Shown piece after piece: positions 49,199-61,871 of a DNA stretch of 64,000 nt; position 1 is the stretch's first letter; each line of letters starts with the position of its first letter. Source of the stretch: Sycon ciliatum (lineage: Eukaryota; Porifera; Calcarea; Leucosolenida; Sycettidae); assembly GCF_964019385.1 (NCBI RefSeq), contig NC_088647.1:18246330-18310329 (forward strand). Direction: 5' to 3'. A program made the position numbers and the translations under genes. Below the pieces are notes generated by a model. The model had not been told where the DNA came from. It saw only the letters and a list, made by a program, of their open reading frames with translations, and searched no databases.

Positions 49199-52100
49199 TC
49201 CGTGCAGCAGAGAACACATTCTAGCTTTGTATCATTTCCAGTTATCCACACATCAATGAGAATTATATCAGTTCCCTGGACGTGTTGCCGCTAATGACGT
49301 TTATGCAATATCAGCCTGCTAAAGTGCCCCCAGGGTCCAGCACACCGGCTCATCGGCCTTGAAGAGCGAGAGGCAAAAGAGTCCATAAGTAGCCATTTAC
49401 GGCTTGACTGCGCATGCTCAGAGGGCCGTGCGCCAGACTGGCATGCGGGCTGGCATAAACCCACGGCTGGCTTTGCTGACTTCAAGCACAGCATACGGTA
49501 TCTGAGCATCTGCTGCTGATGCTGCTGATGATGATGCCACTACTGATAGCTACAGACAGTTGGTTTCCCCCAGGATAGTCGGGGGATGATCCTCGCGATA
49601 TCCAGTGGCACTGTCAGCATTCTAACAGATCCATCTCAGGCAGATGATCCCAGGCACTTGAGACCTATTTCCCCCCTTGCTCACAAACCTTCAACCCAGA
49701 TCCAGGCTTGGCATCGCAGACTCCAGGACTTGATTGCTCGATTCTTCCGCACCGATTGCTCCACGTTGAAGCCTGTCAGATTCTTCCCTGGCTGCTCGGC
49801 ATGCGTTCCGTGTGCCAGCAGCCGAGAGATACTATTATACTGTTGTGTTCATCCTTCCTTCAGTCACACCTTTGCATCCCTGCAACACTCATAGTAGGCG
49901 AGAGCTTCTTCGGAATCTATCCTTTTATCTACCTTTATCACCAGGTTTTCTTCGGATCAGGAATCGTTTTCGTGAACAAAAGTAGCAACATTATCCCAAT
50001 ACCACGTACGGTACAGTGGTAGCATTCACGCTGTATATTTATGTTGGATTGGATCTGCCAGAAAGAAAATTTGGTATTAAGACCTCATCCTTGTTGCGGT
50101 GTGTTGAGGGGTGAGTGGGGCAACTGTGGGGTCTCCATGTGGCAAGAAGGGGATCACTATGATTACACGAACTCGCGGTAAAAAAATATTTTCTGGCAAT
50201 TCACACCCATTTCGAATGGGCCATACCGTGCGTAATCTCCCTGTCTTGTTTGGGCTGAGCCTGGCATAGAGGACCTTCAAAAGCCCCCCAGCAACTAGAC
50301 CCTATTTACTCAGGCCATGAGAAGTTAAAAACATCCGGAAATAAAATGCTCCGTGACGGTGGCTGGTGGAGGCTTGGTCGCCCAGTGATCCGCCACTGCG
50401 AAACAGAACAGGTACAACAGGATATCACCTGTAAGCAATGTGAGGTCATTTTTAGAATGCTTTGCCTATTTTCAAACTCTAGAAGTTAGTTGGAGCTACA
50501 TCTACACCAGGCCTATTGTTAGCAACATGTAAATTGTCAGCCTGCAAGATCCTTCCTAGTGATTCCACCTGTTCTCTGTGTTGATCCGCTACGACTGACC
50601 AGTTGGGTAAGACCCGGGCATCGACCTGTGTGTATCCGCTATGTTGTGAAGAACATGGAGACATCCTGCCGAGGATGGAACCACGGGGGAGCAGGTAGAT
50701 ACTAAGAATTAGCGCCAGAACTGTGATAACTGTCAGTTGGGTAAACGTCGGTGACAAGTTTCTGGGTTGGATGGTGAGATCCGTGCCTGTTCCGCTGGTG
50801 CGGTTTTCCTATGTCGTGCCCTTTGCGGGGATCCCCGTTTGACGGCTCCACTGGGCGGGGAAGCCGTCAGTACAGTGGCACTCGAAGCCTCGCCAACAAA
50901 GTTACCCCGAGATCGAGGTGCAATCTTGTCAGTGCCAGTCAAACTTCCCACTGATATCACGTGCGCTTGCACAAACCACATTGACTCAGAACTACTTCAG
51001 TAATAGTAATACTTCTCACTTCGGAAAGACTCTAGAATCAGTTGGTCATGCCAGGTACTCTGACCCTCCTTCCAACGCCTGACAGGATACGCTGAGAGTC
51101 GGAGTGACTTTAGCAGCAGCGCTGTCCAGCATTTGCTAGTACGCAGTAGGATATTGAATTCCCCAAGATCCAATTATAGCCCGGAGCGCATTAGCCTGCA
51201 AAAGTGTCACGGCTTCAAGAGAGACTGTTTTGCATTCGTAGAGCGATTGTGGATTAGTGGCCTGCTCAGTACCAGTGGAGTCGCCTGCGGAGATAGCTCC
51301 TATCAAGGCAAGGTGAGGTTTGAAGTAAACTCACGTTCCATGACAAGGTTACTTCTAATAACCCGGTATGGTCACTTTTGGAGTGTTGACTGTCGCAGTA
51401 CAGTGTGGGCGGTGTGCATTGCACTAACCAGTCGTTGCACATTAAGTCACAATGGTGGAGATTGAAGTACTTGGTCGCTGTACTTGGTACTATCACCAAC
51501 TCGCTTTCTTTCATTCGGCGTGACACCACGTCCGAACATAGACATAATGGTAGAATCTAATCGCAATATCGGGGACAATAAGAAGAGCAGTTCGTACATG
51601 TATGTTTCCAGATTGCAATTTGTATCATAAGATTATGAGTTACCCACGAACTACAAGTAGACTTGATGGCAATGTTGATAGGGTAGATCTGCAGTCGTGC
51701 ACGTTTACAATGCACTGAAAAGAAACTTTCTGTGCTACTGCACGTATGGGTATGAGATACCATTGATCAGGTGGCCCATTCCGCGCGCGGCCCAGGAAAG
51801 ATTCCTTCTTGAGCGCTCTGATCGAGTTTACATGTACGACATCTTGCCTCTTACTTGTATCCCTGGCCAGTGGCGTGGCTAACAGGCATGCATGTATACC
51901 TTCTGGTAGTGGTACGTGCCAGCAGATTAATGGATTGTTATACCGGTGGCCTCATTGTTCATGTTCTCAGCGTACACCCGTTCTCTACTTCAAGAATCAA
52001 GAGAGCATCTACCGGCGTCCTTGGCGATGGCACCAGCAAGGGTTACTCTGGGGAATAGGCAAAACTCTTCCAGCAGAAAGCAGGGGCATAAAACGCTATG

Positions 52101-52822
52101 CTGCTTCGACCTGGTACCAGTGGATGGGGTTCCTTTGGAAGTGGGAGAGTCCTATCGGGGTTTTGCGCGACTCAGAAACTCATCACGTTTCATAGGCAGA
52201 TACATGGGAAAGATAGATTAACAACTTTAGTACTGTCAAATTGTGCCCCTTTGCCCTGTTGTTCGATATCGCAACGTGACTCCGGCGTAACGGTCAGTAT
52301 TCAGCGGCTCCACCAAAGCTGGCACCAGCACTCAGTTCATACCCGAAGCCAGGAACCCATGAATGGCGGACAACGGTCTCTCTTCGTGGCGGCGAGCAGG
52401 CTTCAACCACAACTCACGGCGGACATGGAGCCATCTCAGTTCACTATTATCGTCAAGTAGCCGTTTCTTGGCATCCGATTTACGGCAATCGGAGCTGGCT
52501 CCAGGGAAGGTGAGCTCCACACAATCATGTAAAACACAGATAAGGGAAGCAGGGAGGGGTTCCACTCTCAGTGCTTTGAGCTGCTGTTCGGAATCTGAAC
52601 ACTCACGCACCTACACAGCATAGACGTGAGAAACGCCTTTGCGACGTACAAGAACAATGAACGCTGACGCTGTGACGAGTTCAAAGAGCGCGCGGAGAAT
52701 CAAGTCGAGGCCCTGCAGGGGCAAATTGAATTCACATCCTGACAAGAATAGGTCTTTACAACTCTTTATCTTGTCAAACGACACCAGAGGTAGCTATAGC
52801 TTGTCTTCAGCTTGCAAGCTTT

Positions 52823-52840
52823 AAAGGGGAGCTATCAGCA
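52823..52840. repeat. Single foldback-type end motif
   Basis: TTTAAAGGGGAGCTATCAG resembles the outer end of the 15160-16009 element (TTTAAAGGGGAAGTTA type). No partner end was found, so it may be chance or a solo remnant. Confidence 0.2.
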
Positions 52841-55603
52841 GAAGATCGTATTCACGGAACAATGACTGCAATGAGTCTGCACGAACTAAAAGAACACGCC
52901 TTTGGAATTTCCGTTCAAAACGAAGCCGACAGGACAAATTGCGTTTGATCTCCTCATGTAGCCATGAGAAATAATGTACTTCAACATCATGTAACGTCTT
53001 TGTTCTCCTTGATGGCGTATAATACTGACAACAACTCCTCCGCCAGATCGCATGGACCATCCCCTGCTGTAGCCATCCTTTGCTCGTCAGCACAAATTCG
53101 TGAAATTATTGCGGACGTGAATAGCATTGCGGGCGTGAATGGCGTGTGTGTATCTGCGTGCACGTTACCCTCGTGACGATAAAAGCTGCATTATCTACAG
53201 TGGGCATACATGAGAGCAGGGTAGAATACCAGTCGTGCACATGCGCAGCTGGGAGAACAATGTCAACGCTGTGGAATGTATAGGCCAGAGATCCATTGTT
53301 GATGCGGTAAATGTACAGTACATGTACATGTACCTGTATGTGTGGTCACTTCAAGAATAAGCACAATCATAATAATAATTATTATTATACGTTGTACATG
53401 TACACAGAAAAAGCATGCAGCCGCAAGGAAGAGTCCATGGTTTGTATTGGTAAACTGCCGAGTAGAAATACATGATCGTACTGTAGACGGTGTCCCACCA
53501 AATCTTCCCTGAATACCTCGTTGGTGGCTTTGTAGCGGTGATCACTGATCAGTTCACCTGGTTGCGTGCTATAGGCAGTATGGCTATGCCAGGCGGAAAT
53601 CTCCAACACAGCATTTGTGGGTGTAGTGGGCACGGGGCTTCTCCATATTGTCAGTGGAAGGGGGAGCTGCTTTTCTGGTTGCTTACCACAATGGCGTATG
53701 TTTGCCGGTACATGTATTGGCTTGCGGGGAGGGGGGGGGGGGGGGTAAGTAGAAATCAGGAGGAGTGTGTTCGATCAATGGTTTCTGTTCGGTAAAGAAT
53801 GAGCACCTGTTCGTTCGGCGTGCGTGCGTCCTTGGGAATGTCCCAGTAGTGTGCCAACCTGTTCCTTGCTCTTTCCGTGGCATTACAATTCCATGAGTGA
53901 ACATGTACATGTACGAGTAGGCGGCATTCTCTGGCCTTCATCGCAGTTTTTGGGAGATAAAAACAAACAAACAGAAGATAGCATCAGTGCTGGGTATGGA
54001 GCGTGGTATGAGGGCGTATTGTTAGTGGGAAACCGGGACATATCCGCATTTTCTCCATGTCGATCTCCGTGTATAAATACATTGCGCAGTCACTATGGGA
54101 ACAAGCTACCACATCACCTTAACTCACATTGTTGTAGTCTTGGCGGCCATTTTATTACGCAAGCTAGGATTAGACTGATGGTGCTTTCCTGGTGTGAATT
54201 CGACAGTACAGTGTTTTCATGAAAGGATCGTGTGCATGTGCTGAATATCCGGAGCCATGTTTCAGGCTATCTTGAGTGGAGACCGTCAGCCCTTCACTGT
54301 CACTGAAGTGGTGCTCCTCGGCTCGACAGCAGTTTGAGGCAATTTGCACAACAAGCGTCGAAGGACATGGGATTTGATTAACGCGACGCGCTACCCACTT
54401 GGCTCGTGTCGCTTGAGCGCGGGTTTGATCGGAAACAAGCTTCTCCAAACTTGAAGAGCCCATTATCAGCTCCATGAATGACTCCCTTGAGCTGACAAAC
54501 AGGCCCTTGTGTGACGTCACGAAACGTTATTACTGTCCATGCTAAGTGCGAAGGGCGTGTGCTGGGATTCTTCAAGAGCTCCCACTTGAGTTACGGCTGA
54601 TCCTTTCAGTATTTTGTACACCTGGCACCCTTGGCCTGCGTTCTTATAGAAGTCTGAGTTGGAGCAATGCTTGGATCAGGCACATTATACATGACTTGTA
54701 TACCAGTTTTTTTCCGCTGGACATAATTGCGCAGGTCCGCGTACCGTGTTTTCCATCTGATAAACATTGTAACATCGTTGTGTCGTCATGTTCACGCATG
54801 TGTACAATTATGTGGTACTTTACTCCCAGTGATACATGGTGCAGACCAGCACATGTATCTTAATAAAATAATAGCACCATTGCCTCAAGTACGGAGTTAA
54901 ATGTTCAGCATCTTAGCACTTTGCTTCTCTGCTAGCTCTCACAGCATTGTTACGGTGTTTGTTGTCTGGTCCGTGGCAAGTACGGTGACTTCCCCTTGTG
55001 GTCAGGAACCCAAGGTACAGTCCTGACCAGAGAAACCCGACCTGATGAATACAATAGCGCCGAGGGCTACGCGGCCCTAGCATCACAAACACCACTCTGC
55101 TCACTTGAGCTCGGCGTTACTCTATTCGTGGTTCGGATTTCTCCGGCCAGAACTGCACATGCGGGTGCACAGTACCAGTAGGCAGTACCGGTATGTGCAT
55201 GACACCATGTCTTATCCGTGATTACTGATCGCACCAGCAAAATGTAAAATTTGAAATAGTCATAGAGAGCCTCGCGTTCTACAATATCGCAGACCGCAGT
55301 GCATGACTGTGGAGTGTGGGTTGCATACGATCAAGCAGGGAAGCGACGCGACAGGCCAACACTTGATCAGCTGTTCATCCTCGCCATGGCAAGAGTCAGA
55401 GGCTTTCTGGCGAGTGCTGAGGCGTTCACACCACAATATGAATGCTCACACTCACAGGCATGCCGGAGTCAGAACCGACCTACTGTCACACATTTGTCAT
55501 GGGTCGAGGGGTGCTAAACCTTGCCGCGACACAGACAGTGCTCAATGGTTGCTGGTTTGACGTCGTCTTTGGCAAGATTCTGGTCTAATCCATGTGCATT
55601 CCA

Positions 55604-55672
55604 GCTTCCTTTCCTTTGTGTTGCTTTCCTTTGTGTTCCTTTCCTTTGTGTTCCTTTCCTTTGTGTTCCTTG
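55604..55672. repeat. Tandem repeat of 15 bp, four units
   Basis: CTTTCCTTTGTGTTC repeated with one variant unit. Confidence 0.9.
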
Positions 55673-57320
55673 ACTTGTGCACAGTCCACGTTAGTTGGGA
55701 CTCTGGAAAAGATGTTTAAAACATGTGGGAGCATGATATTCAAACTGTGTATGCAAACCGTGTCGTTGCCCTGCTACCACGATCTAGGACATCATTTAAG
55801 GCCATGTGTTTCTGTGATGTGAGTGAAGTATTGTCCTCAAAACACATTTCCTGTTGTGCTCATGGTCGAGGCTTTCCAGTGTTGCTGTCCCAAAGACGCT
55901 GTTACGCGCAGGAAAACTCTGTTGGCAGATGGTTCTTGAGAATTGTCGCTCGATCAGGGGTGACAAACGCCATTAAATTTTGTATGGTAGGCCACTGCAC
56001 TGATGCTCTTCTGTTGTGTTGTGTTAGTTCCTGTGTCCTGTCTGACGGAGACAAATGCCATACAGGTGTGGTGGCATCTTATCTAGGCTCCTTCTAGTGG
56101 GGTCGCAGCCGACACAACACAATACACGCACAAACATGCATGTCATACACTCCCACGTACATGTACATGTACATGCGCTCACATAATATACATGTAAAAA
56201 TAAAATTACCTGCGAACGCACGCACGCACGCGCACACACGTACACACACGCAACACAAGAGCGCTGGTACATACTTGTATAATGATTATGTACATGGTAT
56301 GCGATGGGGTGGAAGCAGGCATGTCCATTGCTTCAAGAACTAAGATATGCTACTCGCGTACATGTACATGTACATGTACTTCAAGATACGGTGCTTGTTG
56401 TTCCTCTGTGTTACGGAGCAGTGCTGACAAGTGTTCTGAGCAAATGCTGGCCACTTGTGTGTATTCTTCAAATACCATCTGTGAAACACAGGTATTGGCC
56501 GTGGCCCGTGAGTGATAGCCTTTTATGTGGCAATTGGAACGCCGGTCGAGCATCATGTACGCCGAGTAATGACCCTCACAAGTCATGCAAGAAACATACA
56601 ATCATGTCCGTGGAACAGGGTACGAATGCGTGACGACACACTGCAGTAGGTGTACTGGCACGGTCCACCGCAGCTCATTGGTTCAGATCAGCTGTTTGAA
56701 CACCACTGAATACATGATTGCCTTTTAAGCATGAAACTTAAAAGTTACGAGCGAATTCCAATCGAACCTCTTTCTCTGTATTTCTCCCGTATGTGTACAT
56801 GTTCGTGCACATCCTGGAAGGAAATGACACACATGCACAGTGTACATGTACATGTAAGTGGTCTGCTGTAATAGATGCTAATCCGGTGCCATGACCTTTC
56901 GACCTTAGAATTCAAAGTTAGAAGCAGGCCTTCGCCCGACAACTTCACAATACGCCGTGTACATACACTGTAGCACATGTTCAGGCATCCCGGGGATTCC
57001 CCACCAGAAACAACTGTTACTAGGACTTGAGAGATTGCAAACGTTTCCATCGCTGGCCAGCATCATGAATTTGAACCTCCCTGGGCATCACAAATTCGCA
57101 TTACAATAGCTAGAACTACAATGTAGAATAGCGCAGTATCTTTAGTTCATTAATTAAAGTATGTAGATCTACCGATAGGTCTACATGGCCAGTGTACAGG
57201 ACATTGTACTTGTCCTTGTCCGTCGAGGGGCAAGGTTTCCGTGAGGTTTCCCAAAGTACTGTATTACTAATGGAAACTACTTTCAATGTCAGCTAACTCC
57301 TTACATAAGTAATAATGACG

Positions 57321-57420
57321 ACTACACCATAGCTCAGTGGTTAGAGCATCGCTGGCTACAAGCGAGGGTCCCTGGTTCGAGTCCTGGTGGTGACAGTCAA
57401 TTTTTTCTTCAGACTTTTCC
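57321..57420 (+). repeat. tRNA-derived SINE head, copy 3 (best preserved)
   Basis: A box TAGCTCAGTGG at 57330, D-arm GCTCAGTGGTTAGAGC, B box GGTTCGAGTCC at 57374-57384, and GGTGGTGACAGTCAA followed by TTTTTT, a possible Pol III stop. The T-stem has a mismatch (CCTGG opposite CCTGG) and the acceptor ends pair only partly. A functional tRNA is unlikely. The shared tail with 22415 makes it a SINE. Confidence 0.62.
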
Positions 57421-57424
57421 CGTT

Positions 57425-58525
57425 TGTCTCTTTCCCTCAAACCAGTTAATATTACATAATAATTATAATTATGTGTAGATTGGATGTGGGCAGTGTGGTT
57501 CCTTCTCTAGTGCAGTGGTAGAACCTGCACAATCACCTACATCTACTGTAGATGAGGGTACTGTCCACACACCTGCATAACTAGGTACTGTACATTCATG
57601 TATGTAATTGAGTGCTAAATTGAATGCTGTGGCCAGTGGTCCTGCCCAATGGATTTCATATCATGATTCAGTACAGTATGCACTGTGCAGCATAATACAT
57701 CATGCAGCATGTGCATGACTGTACAATCATATTCATGTATGCTCGCGCATTGTGTGTTTGTATGAACCAAGGACGGATATCATACTGTGAATGCACTCCA
57801 GTACTAAACTTATACATGTCCTGCTAGCTTCTACTTTCCGCTAGCAAATCGGATCATTCTGAATGGCAATGCGGACATGCTGTGATTGGTGCAACAGCGA
57901 AAAGGCAGTATTCGAGAGCGTCCCACAGAGGCGCTAATTTGGCACGCAGCTGTGCCTGGACTCGTATTATTATCAGTTTCCTCTGCTTGGCTGGCCTATT
58001 GTCACACGCTCTGCGTGATACGGTGTCAGCTCGGCGAGATATCACTACCTGTGTGTCTGTGAGATTGGTCGACTGAGTAAATGGTACACACCACTTACAC
58101 AGTAAGCACGTTTTCCTCTCACAAGTTATCTTACCGCTTCCTGCAGGTCCATACCATAACTATTACTTAATTTGTTTTGGGTAGACCGCCACGACTGAAA
58201 TTCGCACAGCTTTTCACTACTATTTGCGAGTTTAAGTTGTGACAATCTGCCCAAAACAAATTTTTTGAAGTGTTTGACTTTTTCGATAATGAATCTGAAT
58301 CATGCCACTTCCCAGGTCCAGATTTACGATTGCACATGTACATGTATTATGTGCTTCGTAATGCACTATACTACACGTTCGAGACAATACTAGAAGAATT
58401 ACACACAGGCGCTCGCAACACACACGTACATGTACTACATGTACATTGTACACTTGTACATGTTTAATATACACATGCACGTGCATGTACACCCGCATAC
58501 ATACACGCGCATGCACGCACGCACG
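57425..58525. other. Non-coding, no gene seen
   Basis: AT-rich with several TACATGTA motifs. No recognised gene. Confidence 0.4.
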
Positions 58526-58552
58526 CGCACACACACACACACACACACACCA

Positions 58553-58920
58553 TATTGGACCATTGGACGCCCATCGCCGGAGGCGATGATAGCGATGCTA
58601 CAGCAGAAGCCATAGCAGCTTGTGCTGGGATTGCACCATTCAACAGCTTGCAAGGCTGAAGAATTGACCGCCACTATTCAGCCTGGTCTACACCACACAG
58701 CTATGAAGTGGCTTTTTCTGGTCAGTGAATCCCTACTTTTTGGTCTTTGTATTTTTTATTTTATTTTCCCGCACACACATCACACCACATACTCCGGCAT
58801 GCACTGGCTGTTGGTAACCACCCAGGAGAATGAAAAAAAGTCAGGAAGAGTCTGAGAAAGAGAAGAAAGACGTGTGTGACCATAATCGTCGGGAATCGAA
58901 CCCGCAACCTATCGATCTAT
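58553..58920 (-). repeat. Dispersed (CA)n-associated repeat, copy 3, with tRNA-like B box
   Basis: 58553-58722 matches 10787-10953, and 58727-58840 matches about 14787-14935, so this copy joins both halves. On the minus strand the far end carries GGTTGCGGGTTCGATTCCCG (B-box-like) at about 58896-58915. It is bounded by CA microsatellites on both sides (58528 and 58923). A SINE with a tRNA-like head on the minus strand is plausible. Confidence 0.55.
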
Positions 58921-58922
58921 TC

Positions 58923-59060
<138 letters not shown>

Positions 59061-59219
59061 AAGCACAGCATAATGAAGGCTCCGGTGGTGTGGCAACTCA
59101 GTGGGGGGGGGGGGGGGGGGGAGGGGGGAGGGGTTCCTGGGTTCCCCAGCAATCATCAAGTGGATAAACACCGTGACAACACATTCTAGAGCCTTGATAT
59201 CTCTAGCCAGCCTTGAGAT

Positions 59220-59345
59220 GGTATGGTATTGGTATTGATTTATTTGAATTCGGTATCTCAACAGTACATTGTACAGATACGAATAATATAGTGCACCCTG
59301 CACTAGCACAAAAGGGTATAAGTACAAACAATGACAATGTACATG
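59220..59345 (-). repeat. LINE 3'-UTR fragment
   Basis: Minus strand ends in GAATTCAAATAAATCAATAC and CAATACCATACC-type short repeats, preceded by TTGTACTTATACCC and GTGCTAGTGCAGGGTGCA. This has the form of a CR1/L2-like 3' terminus: polyadenylation-like AATAAA plus a short-repeat tail. No coding part remains. Confidence 0.4.
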
Positions 59346-59349
59346 ATAT

Positions 59350-60200
59350 TCTAGAAAGATGACATTACCAAAATTATTATCGGGGCTAATCTCTCGTCTA
59401 GCTTCGCACGTATCCGGAACAGCTGAAGGATATACAATTATACATTGTAAACGTCTTGAGGCTTTAAGGATACTGTGTCATGTGTGTGGAGGAGTTCGTT
59501 GTCGCCATTTGATTTCTGGTCTTATCCTGATCACCGGGATTCTTTCTTCAATTGTGTCGACACTAAACACAGTTGTCAGCCTGCCGCCAAACATGAATAT
59601 TTTGAGTCTGATCACTTTCAACTAACTCAGTACGTCGAGTGCGTGTATCTTCCAGGACCCGCAGTGCTGAAATGGCTTCCTCCGTTGTCCACTCTGCTGT
59701 GTGTATCAGAATATCCATCTTGTAGAAGTCTATGTTAGCAGCTGAACACCTGTGCTGTGGACTTGGCACCCCTGCTGCCGTGGTCAAATGGACATGGAAT
59801 GTTCTGCTTAAGATGACAAACACTATGTACATGGCTGTACAGTGTACACCTCTTTGCCATAATCGTGCAAGAAATGGCCAGAGGTGAGTGACTGTGTGCA
59901 ATCCTGCACAAGTCATTCCATTCGGCCACATGCAGTGTCCAATGCCCAATAATAACGATATTATTGCTGTGGATTCGAGACGGGTTTCGCTTGCACAGCC
60001 ATGCCAAACGTATAGTAGTATTGACGTATCCGCGGCAAGCCGCTCATGTACAATGGCATGGGAGAGGATAACAAAAAATGAAAATATATTGTTGGGGAAA
60101 TCCACGCTTTTATCGAATATTCAACAATGACGGGTGTGGGGTTATACCAAATTCCCATAAAGTGGAAGTACGTTATTATTGCTGAAAGCACTAGGTGATC
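59350..60200. other. Non-coding, no gene seen
   Basis: A 180-residue minus-strand frame at 59563-60105 is unrecognised. Probably decayed element sequence, not a host gene. Confidence 0.35.
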
Positions 60201-60206
60201 TGCACT

Positions 60207-60533
60207 CTACAATGTGACCTGTGCGATTATATCGTTGAATGATTGCCTGTTCCGAGCCACCAAACGCAGTGTCTCCAGGTCCTTCAGACTCCGGAGACGC
60301 ATGGACGTTGCCTTGGCTAATTCGTTGTCTATCACCACTGGTAGGGTGATGCGCGGGCGTCCGAGCCAGCCCCGATTCTGTCGCTGGAAATACGCTGTCA
60401 TGCTCACCTGCGCTGGAGTTGCTTCAGGGAGGCGTAGAATATGACCAAACAGTTTCCACCGTATGCCAGTGAGGATGATCGTAATAACGGATGGCCAGAG
60501 GCCTCGGGCAGCCGCCTGAAGTATAACATGCAT
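60207..60533 (-). pseudogene. LINE ORF2 C-terminal fragment
   Basis: Minus-strand frame with RWKLFGHILRLPEATPAQ, GRPRITLPVVIDNELA and SLKDLETLRLVARNRQSF. This is the post-RT C-terminal block seen in endonuclease/RT LINE proteins (compare RRLEWLGHVARM of LINE-1). 5'-truncated, no RT motif present. Distinct from LINE-1 in sequence. Confidence 0.6.
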
Positions 60534-60539
60534 GATACA

Positions 60540-61570
60540 GCTGCCTGTATAGGATCATTCATTCCTTTAAAGAACCACTTTAAAGCAGATCACTATGTCG
60601 GCGGATTTCACTATGTCGGCGGATTTCACGTGAAGGCCAACGTCAGCCAACCCGTGTCATGACCAAAGATTAATGCCTCGGAGAAGCAAAACTAACTTGA
60701 CCCACTTCAAGTTGTTAGTTATTAGTACCGTTGCAGTTGTCCCCAGTTCAAGTTTGAAGCCTTTCCCCATGTACCAGTCGATGGTGGTGTAACTGATCCC
60801 ATGTCATGTACTCATTGCCTTCTAAGCACGTACAATACAAACAAACTTTCTTCAAGTGGATATTGCTGTTGGTCAACACAGGGTACACTCTAGAGAACAG
60901 AACGTGTTTGCCCTGCAACCATTGCCAACCTGTCATCCAGAACGGCGGCACGGGCTATGCTTCCTCCAGGATATTCGAACTCGGCGACACTAACACTATC
61001 CCACTGTGCGCACGCGGGCGTAGAAGAAACCGACCACCAGGTCCAGCGCCTGGATCGCATTTCGGACAGTGACTCTCGATTGGAGAGTCGGAAAGCTCAC
61101 AATCAACACCTCCGCCACAAAGCGGTGCTCTTACGAGAAACAGCGTTTTCCAATAGCCGCTGGCATATCATGTAGGACCAGTCATCAAATAGAAAAGCAC
61201 CCGAACGGCCGAATGGAGCAGAAAACATGATAACAGAAGGTAGTGCCATGAAAGAATGGGCTCACACTGTGCCTAGCGAAACCAATGGCGTCTCCTGTTC
61301 AAGATGTCCACCGATTCAGGCCGGTGCTGATTTGAAGTGACTGACAGCGTGTTCAGAGCCTCCGGGTCAGACACCTTCCGGGCAACCGTTCCACTGAATG
61401 GTTCCGAGGGTACAATACATGCAGTTACCCGCTTGCAAGAACTCTTGATTGCTGTCTGCGAACACGCGTATGGACACTACAACCTTCACCATCCATCAAT
61501 TCATGTTCACAAATACATGTACAATGTACGTTATTATCGCACGCAGTCCTAGCCAGAGAAGTACATGTAC
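60540..61570. other. Non-coding, no gene seen
   Basis: A 19-base exact tandem (CACTATGTCGGCGGATTT) sits at about 60590-60628. Otherwise unrecognised. Confidence 0.4.
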
Positions 61571-61575
61571 ATGTG

Positions 61576-61869
61576 CAGTAAAACCTGTGACCAACGACCA
61601 TCCCTTGGGGCCCAGACGAAGTGGTCTTTAGGGCCAGGTGGTCCTTAGTTAGAGGTTTTCACTGCACAACCATACATGAATGTGAGACGGTCCGTGCCTG
61701 GCAAAGTGGCCCGTAGTACCAGGCTGGTCGCTAGTCACGGTGGTCTTTAGTTACAGGTTTTACTGTAGTACCAGGTTGGTCGCTAGTCACGGTGGTCTTT
61801 AGTTACAGGTTTTACTGTAGTACCAGGTTGGTCGCTAGTCACGGTGGTCGCTAGTCACAGGTTTTACTG
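61576..61869. mobile_element. mariner-type MITE with internal tandem repeat
   Basis: 294 bp. The ends CAGTAAAACCTGTGAC and, inverted, CAGTAAAACCTGTGAC match exactly. The right flank is TA; the left flank is TG (mutated). From 61716 a 52-base unit (TACCAGGTTGGTCGCTAGTC and so on), which includes an end-like GGTTTTACTG, repeats about three times, so the right end has been amplified. Confidence 0.75.
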
Positions 61870-61871
61870 TA

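Larger units (their letters stand above)
49200..57315. other. Non-coding, no gene seen
   Basis: No recognised protein or element. Contains poly(G) at about 53730, TACATGTA clusters (53318, 56158, 56358, 56843), and the tandem repeat at 55604. ORFs are short and unrecognised. Confidence 0.45.

Noticed and set aside
57321..57400. A functional tRNA gene
   Set aside because: The T-stem and acceptor stem do not pair properly and the tail is shared with another copy, which points to a SINE.
59563..60105. 180-residue minus-strand frame as a host gene
   Set aside because: No domain, start or splice support. It lies next to LINE debris and probably reads through decayed repeat sequence.
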